Part shown: one piece after another, positions 35,441 through 44,813 of the stretch
Layout: each line of letters opens with the position of its first letter
How positions within the stretch are numbered: position 1 is the first letter of the stretch
Source: JBLHKT01 sp043101615
GTDB lineage: Bacteria; Planctomycetota; Phycisphaerae; Phycisphaerales; UBA1924
Direction of reading: 5' to 3'
DNA length: 50,011 nt
Assembly (NCBI GenBank): GCA_043101615.1
Contig: JBICID010000054.1
Location: 1 to 50,011, forward strand
Position numbers and translations under genes: made by a program
Notes under the pieces: model-generated
Databases searched by the model: none
Told to the model about the DNA's origin: nothing
What the model saw: the letters and a program-made list of their open reading frames with translations, nothing else

Positions 35441-36520
35441 ATGACCGCCCCACGCACCGGCAAACCGCGCATCCTCACCGGCGACACGCCCACCGGGCGC
35501 CTGCACCTGGGGCACTGGGTCGGCTCGCTCGAGAACCGCGTCAACCTCATCGACGACTACGACTGCTTCTTCCTCATCGCCAACATGCACGCGTTCACCA
35601 CGCGCGCCGACCAGCCCGCCGACATCCGCGAGAGCACGCTCGAGATCGTCAAGGACTGGATCTCGGTCGGCATGGACCCGGCCAAGTCCACGTTCGTCCT
35701 CCAGACCGAGATCCCCGCCATCGCCGAGCTGACCTGGTACCTCGCGATGCTGCTGCCCTTCAACCGCGTGATGCGCAACCCCACGCTCAAGACCGAGCTG
35801 GAGACCAAGGGCCTGGGCGACAACTACTCCTTCGGCTTCCCGATGTACACCGTCGGGCAGTGCGCCGACATCCTCATCTTCCGACCCGAGCTGGTGCCGG
35901 TGGGGGAGGACCAGCTGGCCCACATCGAGCCCTGCCGCGAGGTGGCGCGACGGTTCAACCAGCTCTACTGCGGCGTGGACCCGCACACCGATGACGACGG
36001 CCACGTCGAGGCCGGCGGGCTCTTCCCGATCCCGGAGGGCAAGGTCGGTCGCGTGGCGCGCCTGATCGGCACCGACGGCGTGAACAAGATGTCCAAGAGC
36101 CTCAACAACGCCATCTTCCTCACCGACACCTTCAAGCAGATCAAGAAGAAGATGGGCAAGATGTACACCGGGCGCGAGTCCATGGACGCGCCGGGCGACA
36201 TCACCAACGCGCTGTTCGACTACGTCCGGGCCTTCATCCCGGACGAGGCCCGGGTGAAGGAGCTCGAAGAGAAGTACGCCGCGGGCGACAACATCGGCGA
36301 CGGGCACATCAAGGTCGAGGTCGCCGAGGCCATCGACCAATTGCTCGAACCCATGCGCGCCCGACGCGCCGAGTACGACGGCCCCGCGGGCGACGAGAAG
36401 ATCCTCGAGCTGCTCCGCGAGCACACGCGGAAAGCGAACGAGGCCGCGGAAGAGACGCTGTACGAGGCCAAACAGGCGATGAAGCTCGACTTCGGCCGTC
36501 GCACCCTCAGCTTCTCATAG
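35441..36520 (+). CDS. trpS: Tryptophanyl-tRNA synthetase
   Basis: A 359-residue class I aminoacyl-tRNA synthetase. The HIGH-like motif is HLGH at 22-25 in TPTGRLHLGHW, and the second nucleotide motif is KMSKS at 216-220. PVGEDQLAHIE is the typical TrpS loop. It is slightly longer than average because of a charged segment near FKQIKKKMGKMYTG and a helical C-terminus. The start is ATG 35441. It is convergent with the O-antigen-ligase-like gene (50 nt apart). Confidence 0.96.
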   Translation: MTAPRTGKPRILTGDTPTGRLHLGHWVGSLENRVNLIDDYDCFFLIANMHAFTTRADQPADIRESTLEIVKDWISVGMDPAKSTFVLQTEIPAIAELTWYLAMLLPFNRVMRNPTLKTELETKGLGDNYSFGFPMYTVGQCADILIFRPELVPVGEDQLAHIEPCREVARRFNQLYCGVDPHTDDDGHVEAGGLFPIPEGKVGRVARLIGTDGVNKMSKSLNNAIFLTDTFKQIKKKMGKMYTGRESMDAPGDITNALFDYVRAFIPDEARVKELEEKYAAGDNIGDGHIKVEVAEAIDQLLEPMRARRAEYDGPAGDEKILELLREHTRKANEAAEETLYEAKQAMKLDFGRRTLSFS

Positions 36521-36570
36521 TCTCTCCGAGCCGCGGGCGTGAGCACGCGGTCCCCACGCCAACCAACGCG

Positions 36571-37902
36571 CTAGCCCTGGTTCTCCGGCCCCGGCGGCTC
36601 CCACGTCGGGCACATCCCCGCGAGCAACCACATCAACGCCGCGGTCTGCGCGTTCAGGTGCACCACGTCGAACGCGCTGACGAGTACGAAACCCAGCAAC
36701 GCGAACAACGGCCCCGACGTCCCGCCGGGATCACCGAGCCTCCGCACGCCGATCGAGGCGTTCCGCATCACGACCCACACCAGCAGCCCCCACAGCCCGA
36801 GCCCCACCAGCCCGGTCGTCGCGCCCAGGTGCAGCACGGAGTTGTGCGCGTGGTCGAACACCTCCGGCCCCTCGCGTGTCTCCACCCACGCCCGGTACCC
36901 GCCCGCCCCCACGCCGCCCACCGGGCGGGCCACGATCGCACGCCCCGCCCACTCCGCCATGTCCACACGCCGCCCGATGTCGGAGCGACGGTCCCCCTGC
37001 GCCACGTCCCGGATCTCCGCCGTCGCCTGACCCACGCGGCTCGACACCGGCCCCCACAGCACCGCCAGCCCGATCCCCAGCGCAACCAGCCCGCCCGCCC
37101 CCGCGACCAGGGCCCGGCGCGAACGCGACCGCGCCAGCGCGAACACCAGCGTGCCCAGCACGAGCGCCCCGCTCGCCAGCCACGCGCCGCGCGAGCCGGT
37201 CGCCAGCACGCCGACCAGCGCCGCGAGCAGGCCCGCCGTCGCCAGCCATCGCGTCCGCCCTCGCCCGAACACCGCCCCGGGCAGGTGCAGCCCGACCGCC
37301 GCCGTGAGCATGCTCCCGCCCACCACCGGGTCCCACCAGCCCGAGAGGCGCCGTGGGTCGGGCGGGTAGAGCGGGCCGTGCAGGCCCAGCTTCCAGTCCG
37401 CGTACTGCCACACCTGCGCCGCGTGCGCCATCACGAACCCCACCGCGAGCGCCGCGAGCAGCGTCCGCCTCCGATGAATGATCGGCCACACCAGCACGCC
37501 GACCACCGCCCAGCGGGTCTCGCTGAGCTCGTCCAGCCCGAGGCGCAGGTCGCGCGTCCACAGCAGCGTCGTCGCCTGCCACGCCGCGAATGCGAGCGCC
37601 ACCAGGAACATGGGCTGCCCGAACCAGTGGATCCACGTCGGGAACGTGTTGAACGTGCGCACGAAGAAGAACACCGCCAGCGGCGCCAACGCCAGCTCCG
37701 ACACCACCGTCGGCCCGCACAGGCCCGCCACGCCCAGGCAGGCCAGCCACAGCATCACCCGGTCGCCGATGGCGTCCCGGGCCCGCTGGCGCTCGAAGGC
37801 CCGGGTCGCCTCCTCCCGCCCGATGTACGCCCCGGTCAGAAAACGCCGGAACCCCGTTCGGAAAAAGTTTGCAATAGTTGGGGTTCGGGGGTCGTTCTTC
37901 AT
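36571..37902 (-). CDS. O-antigen ligase / polymerase-like membrane protein
   Basis: A 443-residue protein with about ten transmembrane segments after a basic N-terminal stretch of roughly 45 residues. The Wzy_C/O-antigen-ligase region is recognisable by LATGSRGAWLASGA and FDHAHNSVLHLGATTGL, the periplasmic His/Asn loop of the family. Such enzymes join or polymerise undecaprenyl-linked glycans at the outer face of the inner membrane. It probably serves the same surface glycan as the glycosyltransferases 10 kb upstream, though the distance makes that inference weak. ATG 37902; no clear ribosome-binding site. Confidence 0.8.
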   Translation of the reverse strand: MKNDPRTPTIANFFRTGFRRFLTGAYIGREEATRAFERQRARDAIGDRVMLWLACLGVAGLCGPTVVSELALAPLAVFFFVRTFNTFPTWIHWFGQPMFLVALAFAAWQATTLLWTRDLRLGLDELSETRWAVVGVLVWPIIHRRRTLLAALAVGFVMAHAAQVWQYADWKLGLHGPLYPPDPRRLSGWWDPVVGGSMLTAAVGLHLPGAVFGRGRTRWLATAGLLAALVGVLATGSRGAWLASGALVLGTLVFALARSRSRRALVAGAGGLVALGIGLAVLWGPVSSRVGQATAEIRDVAQGDRRSDIGRRVDMAEWAGRAIVARPVGGVGAGGYRAWVETREGPEVFDHAHNSVLHLGATTGLVGLGLWGLLVWVVMRNASIGVRRLGDPGGTSGPLFALLGFVLVSAFDVVHLNAQTAALMWLLAGMCPTWEPPGPENQG

Positions 37903-38094
37903 ACGATAAAGGGGGTCCGTGCGGCCCGACCGGGTGGCACGCCCGGCAACCGACGTGTCACAGCCGGGTACCCAGCAGAGAATCCGGCGACGCGAAACCG
38001 GAGAATAGTGAACAGGGCCCCGACCGGTCACGAAGAGATCGTCGGGGCACGAGCACGGGGCGAGCCAGCTCGCCCGACGGAAGCGAGGACCGCG

Positions 38095-39849
38095 ATGGAC
38101 GAGATCCGCAGCGTGGTGAACAAGGCCGGCTCCAGGCTCCTGCTCATCGACTTCCTGAGGGTCCTGGTGGTCGTCGCCACCGTGGCCTGCTCGCTCATCC
38201 TGGCGGCCCGCATCGCGCAGAAGCTCTTCCCGTTCGAGATCCCGTGGGACGCGTCCCTGCTCGGCGCCGGCGTGGTCACGCTGGCGGTCAGCGCCGTGAT
38301 CGCGTTCGTGCGCAGGAAGAAGGACCTGGCCGTGGCGCGTGAGGTGGACGACCGCGCGGGCCTCCGCGCCTCGCTCGGCACCGCGCTGTACCTGGGCATG
38401 CCCAAGGACGCGTGGGACACCAACGTGATCGACACCGCGCGCGAGACCGCGCGCAGGGTCAACGTCGGCCAGGCCGTGCCCATCGCCGCGCCGGCCCGCT
38501 GGCCCGTGCCCGTGGCGCTGGCCCTCGCGCTGCTGGCGGTCTGGTGGCTGCCGACCTACGACGTGACCGGGCTGTTCGAGGAGCAGGCCCAGCGCGAGCA
38601 GGAGCGTGCCGAGATCGCCCAGGTCAAGGCCGAGACCGAGGAGCTCAAGCAGAAGGTCGAGGCCATCACCCGGCCCAAGGGCCTGGAGATGAAGAAGCCC
38701 GAGGAGCCCGAGCTCGAGGCGGGCGAGCCGCTCGATCCCGCGGCCCCGACCACGCTCGAGGAGGTCCAGCGGACGGCCCTCAAGGAGCTGACCCGCATGG
38801 AGGAGGAGCTCAAGTCCACGCTCGAGGGCGAGAAGGGCGCCGAGGCCAAGGCGATGCAGGACGCGATGCGTCGCCTGACCGACCCCGGCCCCGGCCCCGC
38901 CTCCGAGATGGCCCGCGCCATGGCCAACGCCGACTTCGACAAGGCCCAGGAGCAGCTCGAGAAGCTGATGGACCAGGTCAAGAACGGCGACATGACCAAG
39001 GAAGAGAAGCGCGCCGCCGCCGACCAGCTCAAGCAGCTCTCCCAGCAGATGCAGCAGATGGCCCAGCAGCAGCAGCAGATGACCGAGCAGCTCCAGGCCG
39101 CAGGCTTCAGCGAGGAGCAGGCCAGGCAGATGGCCGCCAACGCCGACCAGATGCAGCAGCAGCTCCAGCAGAACCAGAGCCTGACCGACCAGCAGAAGCA
39201 GCAGCTGCAGCAGGCGGCCAACGCGCAGCGCAAGGCCGCCGACGCGATGAGCTCGCTGTCGCAGTCCATGGGCCAGATGGCCCAGGGCATGCAGAACGCC
39301 CAGAGCCAGCAGGGCCAGCAGCAGATGCAGCAGGGCGGGGAGTCGATGTCCGGTCAGCTCAGCAGCATGTCCGCCCTCAAGGCCGAGATGGCCGCGGCCC
39401 AGCAGGCGCTGGGCCAGTGCCAGGGCCAGATGGCGGCACTGGGCGAGAGCATGTGCCAGGGCCAGGGCTCGGGCCAGATGTTCGGCAGCGGCCAGCCCGG
39501 CCAGACCGGCCAGTGGCAGCAGGGCCAGACCATGGCGATGGGCAACGGCTCCGGAGGCCCCGGCCGGGGCAACGGCGCCGGGCCCGACGAGATCGCGACC
39601 GATTACCTGCTCCAGATGGAGAAGTCGAACGTGAACACGACCGACGGACCCGTCATCGCCTCCACGCTGGTCTACGGGCAGCAGGTCCGGGGCGAGTCCA
39701 AGGCCGCGTTCGCGGCCGCGGTCGCCGCGGGCCGGGCCGAGGCCGCCGAGGCCATCGACGTCCGGCGCGTCCCGCGCGAGATGGAGGGGGCCGTGCAGGG
39801 CTACTTCGGACGCCTCGAGCGCACCGCCGCCGACGACTCGGACAACTGA
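38095..39849 (+). CDS. Membrane-anchored Gln/Met-rich coiled-coil protein of unknown function
   Basis: A 584-residue protein. The N-terminal 170 residues contain three hydrophobic segments (about 18-40, 52-74 and 138-155) with a small domain between. From 160 on it is a long coiled coil that turns into a low-complexity stretch of Q, QQM and QQQ units (about 315-440), then a Gly/Gln-rich linker and a short folded C-terminus ending in DDSDN. The layout resembles the DUF4175-like proteins found next to MoxR/BatA clusters in planctomycetes, but no such genes are here. ATG 38095 has GAGGA at normal spacing. The next gene starts 3 nt after the stop. Confidence 0.75.
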   Translation: MDEIRSVVNKAGSRLLLIDFLRVLVVVATVACSLILAARIAQKLFPFEIPWDASLLGAGVVTLAVSAVIAFVRRKKDLAVAREVDDRAGLRASLGTALYLGMPKDAWDTNVIDTARETARRVNVGQAVPIAAPARWPVPVALALALLAVWWLPTYDVTGLFEEQAQREQERAEIAQVKAETEELKQKVEAITRPKGLEMKKPEEPELEAGEPLDPAAPTTLEEVQRTALKELTRMEEELKSTLEGEKGAEAKAMQDAMRRLTDPGPGPASEMARAMANADFDKAQEQLEKLMDQVKNGDMTKEEKRAAADQLKQLSQQMQQMAQQQQQMTEQLQAAGFSEEQARQMAANADQMQQQLQQNQSLTDQQKQQLQQAANAQRKAADAMSSLSQSMGQMAQGMQNAQSQQGQQQMQQGGESMSGQLSSMSALKAEMAAAQQALGQCQGQMAALGESMCQGQGSGQMFGSGQPGQTGQWQQGQTMAMGNGSGGPGRGNGAGPDEIATDYLLQMEKSNVNTTDGPVIASTLVYGQQVRGESKAAFAAAVAAGRAEAAEAIDVRRVPREMEGAVQGYFGRLERTAADDSDN

Positions 39850-39852
39850 CCC

Positions 39853-40896
39853 ATGCGACACAAGCCTCTGACCGGACTCCTCGGCGCGATCGCCCTTGTC
39901 ACGCTCGGCGCTTGCGGCCAGGGCGAGCGGGGCTCCGACACGCCCACGCTCGTGCTGTACAGCTCCGTGGACGACTACGTCCTCGCCGAGGCCATCGAGG
40001 CCTACGAGCGGGAGACCGGCATCGAGGTCCGACTCGTGGGCGACACCGAGGCGACCAAGACCACGGGCCTGGTCACCCGCCTGCTCGCCGAGCACGAGTC
40101 GGGCTCGTCCACCGCCGACGTCTGGTGGTCCAGCGAGCCCTTCGGCAGCGTCACGCTCAGCGAGGCCGGCGTGCTGACACCCTACGAGAGCCCCGCCGCC
40201 GAGAGCGCGTTCGAGGACGGCTGGCCGGAGGCCCTGATCGCGTCGGACGGCTCGTGGTACGGGCACGCGCTGCGGGCGCGCGTCATCGTGCACTCGACCG
40301 AGCGAGCCTCCGAACCGCCCGCCTCGCTCGACGACCTCACCGATCCGGCCTGGAACGGGCGCATCGGGATCGCCCGACCGCAGTTCGGCACCACGCGTGG
40401 GCACATGGGGGCGCTCTACCACGCCTGGGGGCCCGAGCGGTTCGAGGCCTGGCTCGAGGGGCTCACCGCGAACGGCGTGCGCGTGTACGACTCCAACTCC
40501 ACGGTCGTCCGCGCCGTCTGGATGGGCGAGATCGACGTCGCCCTCACCGACACCGACGACGTGCTGGTCGGCCAGAACCGGGGCTGGGACGTCGCGATGC
40601 TCGAGCCCGCGCTCGACGACGCCGGCGGGGGCCCCCTGGCGGTCCCCTGCACCGTCGGCCTGGTCGCCGGCGGGGCCAACCCCGAGCAGGGCAGGGCCTT
40701 CATCGACTGGCTGCTCTCCGGGCACGGCGAGCGCGTGCTGGCCGCCAGCGAGAGCGCCAACCGCCCGGTGCACCCCGATGCCGGCGAGGGCTATCCCGTC
40801 GCGCTGCCCGCCCACCAGCGCGGCTGGTACGAGTCGGTCGCGGAGTCCGTCCCCGCGGCCCTCGAGCTGTGCGAGCGCGTGCTGCCCGGCGGCTGA
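39853..40896 (+). CDS. Lipoprotein iron-type ABC solute-binding protein, orphan
   Basis: A 347-residue periplasmic binding protein. The lipobox is LGAC with Cys21. VLYSSVDDYVLAEAIEAYERETGIEV matches the ferric-iron-binding FbpA/AfuA group when split as LVLYSSVDDYV and AYERETGIEV; WWSSEPFGS, IGIARPQFGT and YDSNSTVVRAV continue the type II binding fold. No permease or ATPase gene is adjacent, so it either uses a remote transporter or has another ligand. It begins 3 nt after the coiled-coil gene and is surely co-transcribed with it. Confidence 0.85.
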   Translation: MRHKPLTGLLGAIALVTLGACGQGERGSDTPTLVLYSSVDDYVLAEAIEAYERETGIEVRLVGDTEATKTTGLVTRLLAEHESGSSTADVWWSSEPFGSVTLSEAGVLTPYESPAAESAFEDGWPEALIASDGSWYGHALRARVIVHSTERASEPPASLDDLTDPAWNGRIGIARPQFGTTRGHMGALYHAWGPERFEAWLEGLTANGVRVYDSNSTVVRAVWMGEIDVALTDTDDVLVGQNRGWDVAMLEPALDDAGGGPLAVPCTVGLVAGGANPEQGRAFIDWLLSGHGERVLAASESANRPVHPDAGEGYPVALPAHQRGWYESVAESVPAALELCERVLPGG

Positions 40897-40908
40897 GCCC
40901 CGGGCCCC

Positions 40909-40914
40909 TACCAT
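40909..40914 (+). promoter_or_regulatory. -10 box TACCAT of the M20 amidohydrolase gene
   Basis: TACCAT ends 5 nt before ATG 40920 (11 nt before a second ATG). It lies in the 23-nt gap after the solute-binding gene, so the amidohydrolase can be expressed on its own. Confidence 0.5.
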
Positions 40915-40919
40915 CGGGG

Positions 40920-42179
40920 ATGCCCATGACCGCTGCCGCATCCTCCGTCCGCGACCGCATCGCCGGCGAGCTCGACACGCTGGTCGCGCTGCGCCACGAC
41001 CTGCACCGCATCCCGGAGGTCATGCACGAGGAGCGCCTCACCAGCGCCCGCATCCAGCGGGAGCTCACCGAGCTGGGCATCCCGTTCGTCACCGGCCTCG
41101 GCGGGCACGAGCCCGGCACCGGCACCGGCATCGTCGCCCACCTGCCCGCCTCTCGCGACGGAGCCCCGGTCGAGACTCACCGGCTCGCGGTCGCCATCCG
41201 GGCCGACATGGACGCCCTGCCGATCGAGGAGCAGACCGGCGCACCCTACGCCAGCACCCACCCCGGCGTCATGCACGCCTGCGGGCACGACGGGCACATG
41301 ACCACCGCCCTGGGCGCGGCCCGCGTCCTCGCCTCGCTGCCCGACCGCCCCAACCCCGTCACCCTCGTCTTCCAGCCCGCCGAGGAGGGCGGCTTCGGGG
41401 GCGAGTACATGGTCCGAGACGGCTGCCTCGACGGCGCCGAGCGCCTGGGCGAGGGGATGGGGCCGAAGGTCGCCCGCATGTACGGCATGCACGGCTGGCC
41501 CGAGCTCCCGCTGGGCGTCGTCAGCACCCGCCCCGGCCCCCTCATGGCCTCCACCGACGAGTTCACCATGACCGTCGTCGGGCGCGGCGGGCACGGCGCC
41601 TACCCCCACCTGTGCAAGGACCCCATCCTCGCCAGCGCCGGCGTCATCCAGGCGGTCCAGCAGATCGTCGCCCGCGTCGTGAAGCCCCTGAGCCCCGCGG
41701 TCATCACGGTCGCCTCCATCCACGCCGGCAAGGCCAACAACGTGATCCCGGGCGAGGTCGAGATGAACGGCACGCGGCGGGCCATCGACGCCGGCACGCG
41801 TGAACTGCTGCAGCGCGAGTTCCTGCGCGTGGTGGACGACGCCGCGCGGGCCTACGGGTGCGAGGCCCGCGTCAACTGGGAGCCGGGGTACCCGGTGGTC
41901 CGCAACGACGCCGACGAGGCCGAGCGGGCCCTGCGGATCGCGCGCGAGGTCGTCGGCGTGGAGCGGGCCCGCGTGGAGCCCGAGCCGACCATGGGCGGCG
42001 AGGACTTCGCGTACTACTGCGACAAGGTCCCCGCCTGCTTCTTCTGGGTGGGCCTGGGCGAGCGTGATCGGGCCGGGTCCGAGAAGGAGCCCCTGCTGCA
42101 CGAATCCAGGTTCGATTTCAAGGACAAGGCCCTCCCGACCTCGGTCGAGATGATGGTCCGGCTCGCTCTGGACGAGTGA
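40920..42179 (+). CDS. M20-family amidohydrolase (hippurate-hydrolase-like)
   Basis: A 419-residue metallo-amidohydrolase. Metal-site motifs are HACGHDGH (119-126, with Cys121 and His123) and FQPAEEGGFG with Glu155/Glu156, followed by MYGMHGWPELPLG and GGEDFAYY near the C-terminus. The lid domain contains VVGRGGHGAYPH. Family enzymes remove acyl groups from N-acyl amino acids; the exact substrate is not readable. No signal peptide. ATG 40920 is chosen for its spacing to TACCAT; ATG 40926 is possible. Confidence 0.93.
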   Translation: MPMTAAASSVRDRIAGELDTLVALRHDLHRIPEVMHEERLTSARIQRELTELGIPFVTGLGGHEPGTGTGIVAHLPASRDGAPVETHRLAVAIRADMDALPIEEQTGAPYASTHPGVMHACGHDGHMTTALGAARVLASLPDRPNPVTLVFQPAEEGGFGGEYMVRDGCLDGAERLGEGMGPKVARMYGMHGWPELPLGVVSTRPGPLMASTDEFTMTVVGRGGHGAYPHLCKDPILASAGVIQAVQQIVARVVKPLSPAVITVASIHAGKANNVIPGEVEMNGTRRAIDAGTRELLQREFLRVVDDAARAYGCEARVNWEPGYPVVRNDADEAERALRIAREVVGVERARVEPEPTMGGEDFAYYCDKVPACFFWVGLGERDRAGSEKEPLLHESRFDFKDKALPTSVEMMVRLALDE

Positions 42180-42395
42180 CGTGTTGCGGGGCGTGGGGGT
42201 CCGGGCGTACCCTGTGACACGCGAGATCGGCCCGAATCGGCGTTTCCGATGAACCGGGCGGGCCCTCCCGCGTTACAGGGATTCCGGTGCGGGCCCACCG
42301 CCCGACCGTCCGATGAACACCCCGAGCCCCGCGACCGACCGCGGGCACGAGCCACGACCCGACCGAACCGCTCGGGCACGACCCAAGGAGTTGGC

Positions 42396-42860
42396 ATGAC
42401 ACGTGGGACGCGACTGATGCTGGTGACCGCCGGGGCCCTCGCGCTGGCGATGCCCCTGGCCGGCTGCCGAGTGGAGCGCACCCGCGGGCAGCGCCACCAG
42501 ATCCGGGCGCTCGAGAGCGTGATGCAGGTCGAGGCCCAGCGCCTGTCGACCCAGGGGCCGTCCGACCGCACGCTGCAGGAGTACCGGCACCTGATCGACC
42601 TGTACCAGTCCGCCCTGGACGCGACCCTCCGCAGCGCCTGGGCCGAGCCCACGCAGGTCCAGCAGGCCGAGGACACCCTCCTCGTCCTCGCCGACGAGGT
42701 CCGCATGCTGCAGGCCTTCCAGGCGATGCACCCCGACACCCAGGTCAACTTCGAACGCCAGTTCTGGCGCAACCGCCTGCAGCCCTGGCAGCAGTGGCGC
42801 GGCCCCGGCTGGCAGACCAACCGCGAGCAGTGGGACGAGCAACTCAAGCTCAACTACTAA
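42396..42860 (+). CDS. Small lipoprotein of unknown function
   Basis: A 154-residue protein with lipobox LAGC (Cys24). The mature part is predicted helical and rich in Gln, Arg and Trp (QRHQIRALESVMQVEAQR; LQPWQQWRGPGWQTNREQW). No family is recognised. The start is firm: AAGGAG ends 5 nt before the ATG. The 216 nt upstream hold no gene; TACCCT there may be a -10. Confidence 0.75.
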   Translation: MTRGTRLMLVTAGALALAMPLAGCRVERTRGQRHQIRALESVMQVEAQRLSTQGPSDRTLQEYRHLIDLYQSALDATLRSAWAEPTQVQQAEDTLLVLADEVRMLQAFQAMHPDTQVNFERQFWRNRLQPWQQWRGPGWQTNREQWDEQLKLNY

Positions 42861-42903
42861 CCCCCCCCCACAATTGGAACATCGGATTTGCTGACGCTGT
42901 TGG

Positions 42904-42921
42904 GAGTCGCCTTTTCGACTC
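42904..42921 (+). terminator. Short hairpin after the small lipoprotein gene
   Basis: GAGTCG / CGACTC, 6 bp with CCTTTT loop, 43 nt after the stop. No T-run follows; weak candidate. Confidence 0.25.
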
Positions 42922-42941
42922 ACGGGGTTTGAGTGCGCACG

Positions 42942-42981
42942 AAAAAGAAGCACCCACCGGCACGGGGCCGGTGGGTGCTTC
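42942..42981 (-). terminator. Strong rho-independent terminator of the PEP-CTERM-like gene
   Basis: A perfect 14-bp stem (42947-42960 with 42968-42981, GAAGCACCCACCGG and complement) with a 7-nt loop is followed on the minus strand by TTTTT. It lies 23 nt past the stop at 43005. Confidence 0.95.
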
Positions 42982-43004
42982 GTGGTGCCGGTTGAAACTT
43001 GGAA

Positions 43005-43709
43005 TCAGCGTCTGCGACGGGCGCCGACGAGGCCGGCCAGCCCGAGCAGGGCGGCGGAGGTCGGGGCCGGGACGGTGATGAAGTAGGCGTCCGAGCCGAA
43101 CTCGACGCGGACACCGTTCTGCAGGAAGGACGTGTCGGCGAGCGCCTGGCTCAGCGTGAGTGTCGCGATGACCTCGTCCCGGATGGCGCCGAGCCCGCCG
43201 AGCGGGAGTGAGAAGGCGTTGGAGATGAGCCCGGGCTGCGGGCCGTCGATGTTGACGGGCCCGTCGAGGTTGGCGCCGCCGAACGGGGTGGCTTGGGCGG
43301 TGTTGGTGGAGAAGAAGTTCTCGAGCAGGCCGGTGCCGTCCATGTTGCCGTAGGCAAATTCGCCGGAGACGTCGGTGCCGGCGCCGTAGGAGCCGGTGTC
43401 GAAGTCGACCGAGGCGCTGCTCGGGCCGATCACGACGCTGCCCCCGGTGATCGTGTTGTCGCCGATGCCCTGGCCCGGGGCGCCGAAGTCCCACGACACG
43501 CCGGTGAGGAGCTGGTCGGAGTTGCTGAACCCGCTCGGCACGCCCGTCGAGGTGTTCTTCAGGCGCACCTCCAGCGTGGTCGGGTTGATCAGGGTGAACT
43601 CCGCTTCGGCCGACAACCCGTCGGCGCCGACGAAGTAGAACGTTTGCGCGGTCGCCCCGCAGGTGAGCAGGCCGCACCCCAGCAGCGTGGTGAGCGAGGT
43701 CATTCTCAT
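43005..43709 (-). CDS. Exported PEP-CTERM-like sorting-signal protein
   Basis: A 234-residue protein with signal peptide (MRMTSLTTLLGCGLLTCGATAQ, cleavage after ATA or TAQ when read as two parts) and a C-terminal tripartite sorting signal: VPAPTS, hydrophobic LGLAGLVG, then ARRRR. Between them lies a beta-rich, Gly/Asn/Thr-rich domain (TFYFVGADGLSAEAEFTL; LKNTSTG; GDNTITGG) with no named family. In bacteria with exosortase such tails mark proteins for processing and surface delivery; the VPAP variant is common in Phycisphaerae. Exosortase is not in the window. Confidence 0.85.
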   Translation of the reverse strand: MRMTSLTTLLGCGLLTCGATAQTFYFVGADGLSAEAEFTLINPTTLEVRLKNTSTGVPSGFSNSDQLLTGVSWDFGAPGQGIGDNTITGGSVVIGPSSASVDFDTGSYGAGTDVSGEFAYGNMDGTGLLENFFSTNTAQATPFGGANLDGPVNIDGPQPGLISNAFSLPLGGLGAIRDEVIATLTLSQALADTSFLQNGVRVEFGSDAYFITVPAPTSAALLGLAGLVGARRRR

Positions 43710-43767
43710 GTGTTTCTCTTCTCTCAAAGCCCGGCCCGATCGGGGCGTGGGCAGTGCTCTCAGCGCG

Positions 43768-43796
43768 AGCGTACCGGGACCGGGGTTCTCAAACAA
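43768..43796 (-). promoter_or_regulatory. Promoter of the PEP-CTERM-like gene
   Basis: Minus strand TTGTTT (43796-43791), 17-nt spacer, TACGCT (43773-43768). The leader would be about 50 nt and ends in GAGAGAAGAG before the ATG. Confidence 0.5.
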
Positions 43797-43870
43797 GAGT
43801 TCCCGCTCTGAATAGCGGTTGAAGGCTGAAAATCTCTGCGCTCGCCCGGAAACCCGAGAAATCAAGGGGT

Positions 43871-44701
43871 TTAGGCGGCCTTCTCCCTTGTTTCGGGCTT
43901 CGGGTCCAGGGTTCCGATAACCTTCATCACGTCCATCGCCGAGCTCGATTCGAGCGAGGCGATCACGCCCGCGTCCTCGACCTTTCGGGCCGCGGCCAGG
44001 TCCGCGTTGGACCACCCGATCGCGATGATGGGGCGCACATACCCGGCGGCCCGACTGAGCTTGACGATCTGGGCGGCGTCGGCGCCGTCGTGGGCGGGGC
44101 CGCAGAAGAGCAGGTCCACCGGGTTGGTGCGGACGTGGTCCAGGGCCCGCCCGAGGAACTCGACCGAGACGACGTTGGCGCCCAGGGCCCGGAAGGAGTG
44201 GCCCATGCGTTTCATGACGGCCCCGGTGGGGTCGATCAGGAGCATCCGGACGCCGTCGAGGCGGCGCCGGACCTGGTCGAGGTGCTTGGCGGCCCGCCCG
44301 CGCTGGGCCTCGGTCAGGAAGTCCTTGAGCTCGATGCGGGCCTCGAAGCGGACGCTGGACTCGTGGTAGCTCTCGCCGGCGTAGTGGCAGTTGAGGACCT
44401 CGCCGACGAGGTGCACCGGCTCTCCCGTGACCTTCTGCAGCGTGAGCACCAGGCTGGAGCCGGAGTAGACGTAGGGGCGGTGCAGCAGCCCGACGCCGAG
44501 CGGCGAGAGGTTGCGCGTGATCGTCGCGACGTTGAGCACGTCGCCGGTGACCTGGGCCATGCGAGTGGGGGGGGTGATGCGTCGGTAGGCGAGGCGTGTC
44601 TCACGCCGTCGCTCGGGGCCCTCGTACTCGCCCTGGGCGTGGTCCATCTCGTCGAGCAGGCGACGCAGCAGCGACCGGGTGTGTTCGTCTCGTATCGCCA
44701 T
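43871..44701 (-). CDS. PilZ domain plus degenerate receiver
   Basis: A 276-residue protein. Residues about 30-125 are a PilZ domain with RRRETRLAYR and TRNLSPLGVGLL (cyclic-di-GMP signatures, Asp of the second replaced by Asn). Residues about 145-270 are receiver-like (RMLLIDPTGAVMKRMG; DLLFCGPAHDG) but the phosphoacceptor position is Cys, and only one acidic residue of the pocket is present. It may therefore be a non-phosphorylated interaction domain. ATG 44701; GTG 44713 is possible. Divergent from uvrC with 151 nt between. Confidence 0.8.
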   Translation of the reverse strand: MAIRDEHTRSLLRRLLDEMDHAQGEYEGPERRRETRLAYRRITPPTRMAQVTGDVLNVATITRNLSPLGVGLLHRPYVYSGSSLVLTLQKVTGEPVHLVGEVLNCHYAGESYHESSVRFEARIELKDFLTEAQRGRAAKHLDQVRRRLDGVRMLLIDPTGAVMKRMGHSFRALGANVVSVEFLGRALDHVRTNPVDLLFCGPAHDGADAAQIVKLSRAAGYVRPIIAIGWSNADLAAARKVEDAGVIASLESSSAMDVMKVIGTLDPKPETREKAA

Positions 44702-44813
44702 GGTCCGGCCCACGGATCGGCACGCCCGCGGGCCCCGTTGAGGGCGTTTCGGGCCTTGGGAGGGTCTTCACACGCGTCGGTAGGCGTGCGTCAATCTCAC
44801 CACCGGTTCGGGG

